Notes under the pieces: model-generated
The model's database searches: none
The model's input: only the letters and a program-made list of their open reading frames with translations
What the model was told of the DNA's origin: nothing
Made by a program: the position numbers and the translations under genes
Part shown: positions 1-5,366 of the stretch, one piece after another
Position numbering within the stretch: the stretch's first letter is position 1
Layout: the number at the start of each line of letters is the position of its first letter
Assembly (NCBI GenBank): GCA_003557605.1
Contig: PWNW01000051.1
Coordinates: forward strand, 1-5,366
Reading direction: 5' to 3'
DNA length: 5,366 nucleotides
From: Spirochaetaceae bacterium
Lineage (GTDB): Bacteria > Spirochaetota > Spirochaetia > PWKH01

Positions 1-1
1 A

Positions 2-1372
2 ACCCGCTCGGAGATTCATTCACCCAAAGATTCCATGCAGCTGGGCATCGGCATGGTGCATCAGAACTTCAAGCTGGTGGACACCATGACGGTTGCCGAG
101 AACGTGGTGCTGGGACTGAAGGACCTGGAGCTGATTCCTTCATTTCCGGAGATTTGCCGGAGGATTACTGAGATATCAGATACGTATAACCTGCAGGTTG
201 ATTCGAAGTCCCGCATCTGGCAGCTCGGCGTAGGTGAGCAGCAGCGGGTTGAAATCCTGAAGCTCATCTACCGGGGTGCCGACATCCTGGTCCTCGACGA
301 ACCCACTGCGGTGCTGACCCCCCAGGAATCCGAGGAGCTGAACCGGATCATCAGCCAGATGATCCGCGAGGGGAAATCTGCAGTATTCATCACCCATAAG
401 ATGGAGGAGGTCAGGCGCTTCTCCCACCGGGTGCAGGTGCTCAGAAAGGGGGAAACCGCAGCGGTGCTCAATACAGAGGACACCACCCCGTCGGAACTTG
501 CACGGCTGATGGTGGGCAGGGAGGTGCTCTTTCGGCTGGAAAAGAAGACCTGCTGCCCCGGAGAACCGGTGCTGGAACTTGCCAGCCTCTGCGCATCAAA
601 TGATGAAGGGCTTCCCGCCCTGAAGGACATCTCCTTCACCATCCGAGCAGGTGAGATCCTCGGTATTGCCGGTGTTGCAGGAAACGGACAGCGCAAGCTT
701 ACCGAAGTGATCACCGGTCTGGACAAGGCAGATTCAGGAAGTGTGATCATCAAAGGAAAGGACATGACCAACCGCACCCCCCTGGATCTGATCCAGGCGG
801 GGGTGAGCCATATTCCCCCCGACCGGATTGCCATGGGCATTGTCGGGGACATGAGCGTTGCCTCCAACCTGGTAATGAAGGAGTACCGCAGCGAACCTGT
901 GGTCAGGCGGGGAGTCTTCAATCCCAAGGAGATGGCGAAAAGCGCCAAGGAGAAAATTGAAACCTACCGCATTGCCGCTCCTTCCCAGAAGACCGAGGCA
1001 AAGTTTCTCTCCGGAGGGAATATCCAGAAGATTATTCTTGCCAGGGAGATCGGCGCCTGCAGAGGCCTGCTGATTGCATCTTACCCCTCCCGGGGATTGG
1101 ACGTAGGGGCCATGGAGGCGGTACGGACCCAGCTGATAAACCAGCGGAACATCGGCAATGCGGTGCTACTGGTATCAGAAGACCTGGAGGAGCTGATCAC
1201 CGTGGCAGACCGGATTGCGGTAATCTACGAAGGAAAGATCATGGGAACTGTTCCTGCAGAGGATGCGGACATCAGGATCATCGGACATATGATGGCCGGG
1301 GCTTCCCTGGAGGAGGCACAGGAACATGCACAGCAGGAAACCGCTGAACATGAGGGGGGTGAACTTCAATGA
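2..1372 (+). CDS. BMP-family ABC importer, tandem ATP-binding subunit (5' end outside window)
   Basis: This cytoplasmic ATPase powers uptake through the two permeases encoded next. The frame is open to the left edge, and the residues before the first in-window ATG (position 35) read as family sequence (SPKDS, then GIGMVHQNF). That ATG is therefore not the start; the first Walker A motif lies outside. Domain 1 shows the Q-loop glutamine (62-64), signature LGVGEQQ (224-244), Walker B ILVLDE (284-301) and switch histidine (395-397). Domain 2 has a degenerate Walker A, GVAGNGQR, without the usual Lys (671-694), signature LSGGN (1007-1021), an altered Walker B LLIASYPSRGLD (1067-1102), and SEDLEE in place of the switch histidine (1175-1192). 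This asymmetry is typical of the NupO/RfuB/RbsA-like class: site 1 hydrolyses ATP and site 2 is degenerate. The C-terminal tail is rich in Glu and His. The gene overlaps the next by four bases. The family is firm; the substrate (purine nucleoside, riboflavin or other) is not readable. Confidence 0.93.
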   Translation, partial: TRSEIHSPKDSMQLGIGMVHQNFKLVDTMTVAENVVLGLKDLELIPSFPEICRRITEISDTYNLQVDSKSRIWQLGVGEQQRVEILKLIYRGADILVLDEPTAVLTPQESEELNRIISQMIREGKSAVFITHKMEEVRRFSHRVQVLRKGETAAVLNTEDTTPSELARLMVGREVLFRLEKKTCCPGEPVLELASLCASNDEGLPALKDISFTIRAGEILGIAGVAGNGQRKLTEVITGLDKADSGSVIIKGKDMTNRTPLDLIQAGVSHIPPDRIAMGIVGDMSVASNLVMKEYRSEPVVRRGVFNPKEMAKSAKEKIETYRIAAPSQKTEAKFLSGGNIQKIILAREIGACRGLLIASYPSRGLDVGAMEAVRTQLINQRNIGNAVLLVSEDLEELITVADRIAVIYEGKIMGTVPAEDADIRIIGHMMAGASLEEAQEHAQQETAEHEGGELQ

Positions 1373-2445
1373 GACTGTACTTTGAAAAACGGAAAACCGC
1401 TTCAAAAAAGACCCTGGTGATCGTTCCTGCGGTATCTCTGGTAATCTCCCTGATCCTCACGGGGTTTCTGCTCCTGGCCTTCGGGGTGAGTCCCCTGCAG
1501 ACCTTTGCCGCCATGTTCAGGGGAGCCTTCGGTTCAAGCAGGAACTTTGCAGAGACCCTGGTGAAGGCCGTTCCGCTGATGCTCACCGGGCTCGGGGTTT
1601 CAATCGCCTTCCGCCTCAGGTTCTGGAACATCGGGGCGGAGGGGCAGCTGGTCCTCGGAGGGGTTGCCGCCACCTGGACGGCGCTGTTTGCCTCCCCCTA
1701 TATTCCCTCCTTTCTGCTCCTGCCTGCGGTGCTTCTCTCTGGGGCCCTCGCAGGGGCTGCATGGGCAGGGGTCCCTGCCCTGCTGAAGACACGGCTTCAG
1801 GTCGATGAGACCCTGACAACCTTGATGCTCAACTATGTGGCGATTCTCATCGCAGAGGGACTGTTTTACGGAGCATGGAGAGATCCCGGGGGCATGGGAT
1901 TCCCGGGCACAGCCCGATTTCCCCAGGCCGCCTGGCTTCCCCGGCTTTACGGCAGGGTCCATTACGGACTGATCTTCGCCCTGATCCTCGCAGTGGTGCT
2001 CTGGTTCTTCATCTACCGGACAAAGTGGGGCTTTGAACTCCATATGATCGGAAAGAACCGCACCGCCGCCCACTATCTCGGGGTCAACATCAAGCGCACC
2101 ATTCTGATATCTATTTTGATATCAGGGGCCTTTTCAGGGCTTGCCGGCGCCACGGAAGTAGCGGGCCTTGCCCGACGGCTCCAGGAGGGGCTGATCCAGG
2201 GATACGGCTACACCGCCATCATTGTCGCCTGGATGGCACAGCTCAATCCCTTTGCATCCCTCCTTGCAGCGGTGCTGATGGCCGCACTGCTGGTGGGGGG
2301 AGATCAGGTGCAGATGATGATGCGCCTGCCTGCAGCAGTCGGCCTGGTCATGCAGGGCATGATTCTCTTTCCCCTGCTTGCAGGATCCCTCTTTTCTGAA
2401 TACCGCCTCAGGGTGTCACAGCCCCATAAGGAGGAAACATCATGA
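1369..2445 (+). CDS. BMP-family ABC importer permease 1 (NupP/RfuC-like, COG4603 type)
   Basis: This is an integral inner-membrane permease of 358 residues, a normal length for the family. A short basic N-terminus (RKTASKK) precedes the first hydrophobic segment at about residues 15-39. Further segments lie near 66-82, 92-108, 115-137, 152-169, 198-215, 244-262, 281-291, 295-311 and 322-340. Family hallmarks are FWNIGAEGQL (85-94), TLMLNYVA (151-158), the ATPase-contact-like loop IGKNRTAAHYLG (227-238), GLAGATEVAG (257-266) and GYGYTAIIVAW (278-288). The ATG start is supported by the purine-rich site AGGGGGGTGA (1353-1362) and by the four-base ATGA overlap with the ATPase stop. It should pair with the next permease as a heterodimer that carries the ligand delivered by an external binding lipoprotein. 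Family assignment is strong; ligand identity is inference only. Confidence 0.92.
   Translation: MRLYFEKRKTASKKTLVIVPAVSLVISLILTGFLLLAFGVSPLQTFAAMFRGAFGSSRNFAETLVKAVPLMLTGLGVSIAFRLRFWNIGAEGQLVLGGVAATWTALFASPYIPSFLLLPAVLLSGALAGAAWAGVPALLKTRLQVDETLTTLMLNYVAILIAEGLFYGAWRDPGGMGFPGTARFPQAAWLPRLYGRVHYGLIFALILAVVLWFFIYRTKWGFELHMIGKNRTAAHYLGVNIKRTILISILISGAFSGLAGATEVAGLARRLQEGLIQGYGYTAIIVAWMAQLNPFASLLAAVLMAALLVGGDQVQMMMRLPAAVGLVMQGMILFPLLAGSLFSEYRLRVSQPHKEETS
2428..2434 (+). promoter_or_regulatory. Strong Shine-Dalgarno site for permease 2
   Basis: AAGGAGG lies inside the last codons of permease 1, seven bases before the ATG at 2442. It fixes that start and shows that permease 2 can be initiated independently as well as by coupling through the ATGA overlap. 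Confidence 0.85.
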
Positions 2446-3398
2446 TACTGCTTGTACAGTCAGTTATTGCAATCACCATCAGGGCCGGCACATCACTGGT
2501 CTATGCAACGATCGGTGAGATTTATACCGAACGGTCGGGGATACTCAATCTCGGTCTTGAAGGGATGATGCTTATGGGTGCAGTCACCGCATTTGCTGTG
2601 GCATTTCATACCGGGTCCCTGGTGCTGAGCCTGCTCATCGCCATGGGGATGGGCATGGTGCTTTCTGCGGTGCATGCGTTTCTGTGCATCACCATGCGAG
2701 CCAACCAGGTGGTCAGCGGTCTGAGCATCACCCTCTTCGGCACCGGCATGGCCAGCTTCCTGGGACAGCGGCTCGGTCCGGCGGAAAACAACTTCTACCT
2801 GGTAGGCCTCACCGCTGCTCGGTTCAGAAGAATCGCCGTTCCGTTTCTTTCTGACATTCCCATTCTCGGAGCGCTTTTCTACCAGGACATCCTGACCTAC
2901 GGCATGTACATCCTCATACCCCTGGCGTGGTTCTATATGTTCAAAACCAAGCATGGTCTCAACCTCAGGTCTGTGGGAGAAAGCCCCCAGACCGCCGACG
3001 CCATGGGAATCAGCGTGACGAAGATTCGCTATCTCTATACCATCCTGGGGGGCATGTTCGTATCCCTGGGAGGAGCCCATCTGTCGCTTTCATATACCCC
3101 GGGATGGACAGAAAACATCACCGGAGGACGGGGATGGATTGTTATTGCCCTGGTTATTTTTTCCATGTGGAACCCTGCACGGGCGATATACGGCGCTCTG
3201 CTCTTCGGGGGCATCAACGCCATACAGTTCCGCCTCCAGATAGCAGGAGCGGCAATTCCCGCTCCAGTGCTCAACATGTTCCCGTACCTGGCCACCATCG
3301 CCGTGCTGGTGCTGGTCACCTGGTGGGAGTCGAAGGGGAAAAAACGCCTTGGGGCACCCGCAGCTTTGGCGGTTTCCTACATGCGGGAAGACAAGTAA
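2442..3398 (+). CDS. BMP-family ABC importer permease 2 (NupQ/RfuD-like, COG1079 type)
   Basis: This is the second inner-membrane permease of the importer, 318 residues, shorter than its partner as is usual. Hallmarks are RSGILNLGLEGMMLMGA (31-47), NQVVSGLSITLFGTGM (88-103), the cytoplasmic coupling-loop-like stretch with LRSVGESPQTADAMGI (175-190), GGAHLSLSYTPGWTENIT (210-227), and a late hydrophobic stretch PYLATIAVLVLVTWW (281-295). Hydrophobic segments recur along the whole chain. The start has a perfect AAGGAGG site seven bases upstream and overlaps the permease 1 stop by four bases (ATGA). It is the last gene of the plus-strand operon: the stop is followed after nine bases by a 16-bp hairpin, and the next genes are on the opposite strand. 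The family call is firm; the transported ligand cannot be deduced. Confidence 0.92.
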   Translation: MILLVQSVIAITIRAGTSLVYATIGEIYTERSGILNLGLEGMMLMGAVTAFAVAFHTGSLVLSLLIAMGMGMVLSAVHAFLCITMRANQVVSGLSITLFGTGMASFLGQRLGPAENNFYLVGLTAARFRRIAVPFLSDIPILGALFYQDILTYGMYILIPLAWFYMFKTKHGLNLRSVGESPQTADAMGISVTKIRYLYTILGGMFVSLGGAHLSLSYTPGWTENITGGRGWIVIALVIFSMWNPARAIYGALLFGGINAIQFRLQIAGAAIPAPVLNMFPYLATIAVLVLVTWWESKGKKRLGAPAALAVSYMREDK

Positions 3399-3407
3399 CC
3401 TATCTCA

Positions 3408-3442
3408 ATGCATATACGGCAGTCATACTGCCGTATATGCAT
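3408..3442 (+). terminator. Perfect 16-bp inverted repeat after the transporter operon; atypical terminator or 3'-end hairpin
   Basis: The arms 3408-3423 and 3427-3442 are exact reverse complements around a 3-base CAT loop, starting nine bases after the permease 2 stop. The position suggests the 3' end of the operon transcript. Unlike a standard intrinsic terminator, no T run follows directly: the nearest is T7 at 3466-3472, 23 bases downstream, with a second T7 at 3478-3484. The stem is symmetric, so it would also form in a transcript arriving from the minus-strand toxin gene, but no T run follows it on that side. It may instead be a 3' RNA-stabilising hairpin or a protein-binding palindrome. 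A third copy of the core TACGGCA lies at 3449-3455 and allows an alternative, weaker hairpin with 3429-3435. The rest of the 3399-3565 gap shows no gene. Confidence 0.5.
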
Positions 3443-3565
3443 AAGTTGTACGGCATACGAGACACTTTTTTTACTTCTTTTTTTGTTCGTTTAGCCAGTA
3501 ACAAATTTGAGGAGCGAGCTGATTCTTGTTCTTTCACGCCTGTACAATGGTGTCAAGCGGGAATA

Positions 3566-4411
3566 TTAAAACTTCAAACCTTGCATGATAATCAACACGG
3601 TATCACAGGTTTCTTCAAAGCTAATATCATTTGCATAATCGAAATCTTTCTGATAGTTCGCCCAGAAATCATGCATTCGAGGGTTTTCTCGTACATTGGT
3701 CACAATGGTTTGATAATCTTTCAGAAGTGAAAAGCTTCCCCTCTTGGCGGATGTCCTCTCCAAAGCAGATCTCAGATGCGACAGATCACAATCTCCCCAT
3801 CGTAAGGAATACAAAAGGTATATATCATAGAAATCCCTTGGTCTGGTGTTGGCAATGTTTCTGGACAGTATCGTCTCCAACTTCTCAGCCAATATGGTCT
3901 CCAGATTGTATGCCATCATCGAAATGGTACGATCATCAAACAACAGTGGAAATGAATACTCGATTTCACGTGGTGTAATCTTGTCGCCTGTCGTCACATC
4001 AACTGAAAGGGGAACCCGTAAAGGTGGATAGCTGGCAATCAGACTGACACGGATACCAGGATAATCATCGGCTTCCCAGATATCGGCAACTCGATTGACT
4101 GAGAATGTCACATCATCATCCACCTTTATGGCGCAGACATGTTCAAATACGGCCCTGATGGATTTATGATTCAGAATGAAGCCCTTTATGGTTGCATCAA
4201 GATCCATGGTTGATCGTGATTCGAGCCCGACCATGACTGCAATCAGGAACCCACCCTTGATGATGAAATTCTCCCTGTATCTGGAAAGGGACAGTCGTTC
4301 CAACAACCGTTCCATCAGATAATTCTGCAGAACGATTTGGGCTGGCAGGTGCTTCTCGGCTGCAAGGTTCTTGATCCGTGCTTTCAATTGCATGGGATTG
4401 TTGGTAATCAT
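3566..4411 (-). CDS. abiEii: Type IV toxin-antitoxin system toxin, AbiEii/DUF1814 nucleotidyltransferase
   Basis: A 281-residue cytoplasmic protein of the DNA-polymerase-beta-like nucleotidyltransferase superfamily. The N-terminus (LKARIKNLAAEK, VLQNYLMERLLERLSLS) is characteristic of the AbiEii family. Motif I is KGGF (52-55) followed by TMDLD (68-72), giving the metal-binding D70 and D72. The second acidic region is VPLSVDVTTGD (133-143, D138). Motif III is ETILAEKLETILSR with K177. Motif IV is RPRDFYDIYLL with D193 and D196. All expected catalytic residues are present, so the toxin looks active. In studied relatives, AbiEii causes reversible growth arrest and phage abortive infection, and the related MenT toxins add nucleotides to tRNA 3' ends; the target here is unknown. 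The start overlaps the antitoxin stop by four bases (ATGA) and has GGAG eight bases upstream; M7 is a less likely alternative. GC is lower than in the neighbouring operon. Confidence 0.93.
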   Translation of the reverse strand: MITNNPMQLKARIKNLAAEKHLPAQIVLQNYLMERLLERLSLSRYRENFIIKGGFLIAVMVGLESRSTMDLDATIKGFILNHKSIRAVFEHVCAIKVDDDVTFSVNRVADIWEADDYPGIRVSLIASYPPLRVPLSVDVTTGDKITPREIEYSFPLLFDDRTISMMAYNLETILAEKLETILSRNIANTRPRDFYDIYLLYSLRWGDCDLSHLRSALERTSAKRGSFSLLKDYQTIVTNVRENPRMHDFWANYQKDFDYANDISFEETCDTVLIIMQGLKF

Positions 4412-5028
4412 AGCAGAATCTCCATGTACGCCAGGATCTTCGGCTTCACCCGAAGTATTTGCGCATAATCCATGAGGCGAGCAATGTCCTTCTCCCGTGA
4501 GCCTGCATATATCCTCATAGCTTGATTCACCATCTGGATATCAGCCTTGTGACGGGTCCTGACCATATCGCAAAGAGTACGTTCGATATCATATACCTTG
4601 ATGGAGTTCCCACTTGGTGAGGCTAGCGTCATGATTCCCAACGGATACGTTTCTTCGTTGGCCACTTTGGCTGCCACACCTCGTTTGAGGACATTGCCAG
4701 GATTGTAGCCAAAGGGAAATGTCATGGTATATCGTGATGGGGTTCGATCAGTCATGGCATGAAGATATAGTGCAGTCTCATGGGAAAAGATTCCCCTCGA
4801 GAACCTCCATTGAAGAATAAACAACTCATCCTCCCAAGTTTCCGGGAGGGTATATACACCCCGCTCGACTCGGACAAGCAATCCATTGTGGACCATGGAG
4901 GAGAGACACCGTCTTGGAATACCAGCCTCCGTAACCTGGGTACTCGTGATCATCCCCTGGTGTGTATCGGCCATATGGAGAATCTTCTCTTCATAATCGG
5001 CTTTCACCAATTTTTTTTGTACTTCCAT
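4408..5028 (-). CDS. abiEi: Type IV toxin-antitoxin system antitoxin/transcriptional repressor, AbiEi
   Basis: A 206-residue protein of the AbiEi family (AbiEi_4-type domain). Residues about 12-60 form a winged-helix-like DNA-binding region, from YEEKILHMADTHQGMIT through GIPRRCLSSMVHNGLL to the wing RVERGVYTLP. The C-terminal part carries family-conserved stretches: FSHETALYLH (81-90), DRTPSRYTMTFPFGYN (94-109) and KVYDIERTLCDMVR (144-157). Known AbiEi proteins repress their own promoter and counteract AbiEii without a stable toxin-antitoxin complex, which defines type IV. The gene precedes the toxin with an ATGA overlap, keeping toxin synthesis coupled to antitoxin synthesis. No clear Shine-Dalgarno site precedes the ATG at 5028; M19 (ATG at 4974-4972), with purine-rich GAAGAGAAG upstream, is an alternative, but it would cut the first helix of the DNA-binding region. 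An A8 run lies in codons 4-7. Confidence 0.92.
   Translation of the reverse strand: MEVQKKLVKADYEEKILHMADTHQGMITSTQVTEAGIPRRCLSSMVHNGLLVRVERGVYTLPETWEDELFILQWRFSRGIFSHETALYLHAMTDRTPSRYTMTFPFGYNPGNVLKRGVAAKVANEETYPLGIMTLASPSGNSIKVYDIERTLCDMVRTRHKADIQMVNQAMRIYAGSREKDIARLMDYAQILRVKPKILAYMEILL
4420..4423 (-). promoter_or_regulatory. Ribosome binding site of the toxin gene, inside the antitoxin 3' end
   Basis: On the minus strand GGAG sits eight bases before the toxin ATG (4411-4409), within codons for the antitoxin's last residues (MEILL). Together with the four-base overlap it supports the toxin start and allows re-initiation by ribosomes finishing the antitoxin. Confidence 0.7.
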
Positions 5029-5039
5029 GCTATATACAT

Positions 5040-5071
5040 TACATCATTTTAGCACATATGTACAATCATTT
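5040..5071 (-). promoter_or_regulatory. Candidate promoter and operator of the AbiE operon
   Basis: Reading the minus strand, TGCTAAAAT (5054-5046) resembles an extended -10 element (TGn plus five of six TATAAT matches). No good -35 lies at 17 bases: TTTACA at 5078-5073 is 21 bases away. Transcription would start near 5039, giving a leader of about 11 bases with no Shine-Dalgarno site. Two near-identical direct repeats flank or overlap the element: AAATGATGTA (5049-5040) and AAATGATTGTA (5071-5061), offset by about two helical turns. A near-palindrome centred on ACATATGT lies between them. The placement fits binding by AbiEi, which autoregulates in studied systems, although those operators were described as inverted repeats. 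The promoter and operator calls are inference from position and motif. Confidence 0.4.
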
Positions 5072-5366
5072 CTGTAAATATTTTCGCATCTTCCCCGGAT
5101 CATACAAGCTGATGGCAAGGATCGCGATGATGTCGTTGGAGTCCCCGAGCCTAAGTCTGGAGCGTTCACACTGAAAAGAACAGCTTTTCCCTTATATGTG
5201 CTAACGCGGGTATGCGCCTGCAGGCCGGTTCTTTCCTCTGGGGAAATCGATTGTGTCCCTTCGGCAATATTGCGTGACAAAGTATCAGCATTTTTTTGAA
5301 GCGCCCAGGCTGAGTGCAGAGCAGCTGCCATGAGAAGGCTGGGGATTGTGGCATCCAAAGTTCTGG
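5066..5366 (-). pseudogene. 3' end of an unrecognised gene with an apparent frameshift (5' end outside window)
   Basis: From the right edge the minus strand is open in one frame with protein-like sequence (for example LLMAAALHSAWALQKNADT, ISPEERTGL, KGKAVLFSVNAPDLG). After position about 5147 that frame turns Ser/Arg/Cys-rich and runs on to a stop at 5046-5044. The neighbouring frame instead continues sensibly as GDSNDIIAILAISLYDPGK, then MRKYLQK and a TGA at 5068-5066. Adding one base to the C4 run at 5143-5146 (G4 on the coding strand) joins both parts into one reading frame, so a one-base deletion, or a sequencing error, is the simplest reading. I do not recognise the family. The restored stop lies 37 bases before the antitoxin start and inside the distal operator-like repeat, so the gene could read through into the AbiE operon. 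If there is no frameshift, the CDS would end at 5044. Confidence 0.5.

Noticed and set aside
268..948. 226-codon minus-strand open frame
   Set aside because: Antisense to the ATPase whose Q-loop, signature and Walker B motifs are clear; Ser/Arg-rich low-information translation.
2104..2125. Inverted repeat CTGATATC / GATATCAG with a 6-base spacer
   Set aside because: It lies inside a permease membrane segment and arises from the tandem residues ILIS-ILIS; no reason to think it regulatory.
1278..3080. Several minus-strand open frames opposite the permeases (1278-1673, 1600-2073, 2493-3080)
   Set aside because: All are shadows of strongly recognised membrane proteins; their translations are rich in Pro, Gly, Arg and His with no domain.
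3399..3565. Intrinsic terminator for the minus-strand AbiE operon
   Set aside because: Downstream of the toxin stop I see only a weak imperfect stem with no T run on that strand; not enough to call.
2927..3730. 267-codon open frame on the plus strand spanning the end of permease 2 and the intergenic gap
   Set aside because: Its first part is the +1-shifted shadow of permease 2, rich in Arg, Pro and His, and its end runs antisense to the AbiEii toxin. No family motif and no good ribosome site.
3631..4031. Plus-strand open frames antisense to the toxin (3631-3978 and 3846-4031)
   Set aside because: The minus strand carries the conserved AbiEii motifs here; the plus-strand translations show none.
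4391..4393. Alternative toxin start at M7
   Set aside because: The ATG at 4411 has a GGAG site at good spacing and the ATGA overlap with the antitoxin stop, which is a common arrangement for the pair.
5166..5354. 62-codon minus-strand open frame beginning with ATG
   Set aside because: The overlapping frame that enters from the right edge reads more protein-like and joins with GDSNDIIAILAISLYDPGK after a one-base correction; this one ends in the middle of that gene.

Overview
This window is bacterial DNA with tightly packed, overlapping genes and strong Shine-Dalgarno sites. The taxon cannot be fixed from the sequence. The transporter resembles B. subtilis nupNOPQ and the spirochaete rfuABCD cluster, so a Gram-positive or spirochaete host is possible but unproven.

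Positions 2-3398, plus strand: the 3' part of an ABC-importer operon of the BMP-family type (purine nucleoside, riboflavin or similar ligands). It encodes a tandem ATPase cut by the left window edge, followed by two dissimilar permeases. Each junction is a 4-base ATGA stop/start overlap, so translation is probably coupled. The ligand-binding lipoprotein expected for such a system is not in the window and probably lies upstream. The three proteins would form one inner-membrane importer: the ATPase drives a heterodimer of the two permeases.

Positions 3399-3565: a 167-base convergent gap. It holds a perfect 16-bp hairpin and, further on, two T7 runs. The hairpin probably ends or protects the transporter transcript, but it is not a textbook terminator.

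Positions 3566-5028, minus strand: a complete two-gene type IV toxin-antitoxin module of the AbiE class. The antitoxin/repressor (AbiEi, winged-helix type) is first and the nucleotidyltransferase toxin (AbiEii, DUF1814) second, again joined by an ATGA overlap. The toxin keeps all the expected catalytic motifs, so the module looks functional. Its base composition is clearly lower in GC than the transporter operon (about 47% against 59% in five hand-counted 60-base lines each), which fits acquisition by transfer. A short AT-rich region just upstream has an extended -10-like element and two near-identical direct repeats that could be the autoregulatory operator.

Positions 5066-5366, minus strand: the 3' end of an unrecognised gene entering from the right edge. 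Its coding sense appears to change frame at a C4 run (5143-5146), so it is probably a frameshifted gene or contains a sequencing error.

The window is mostly explained by known families. I found no clear undescribed system. The points most worth checking are the intact AbiE module and its control region, the frameshifted neighbour, and the unusual intergenic hairpin.
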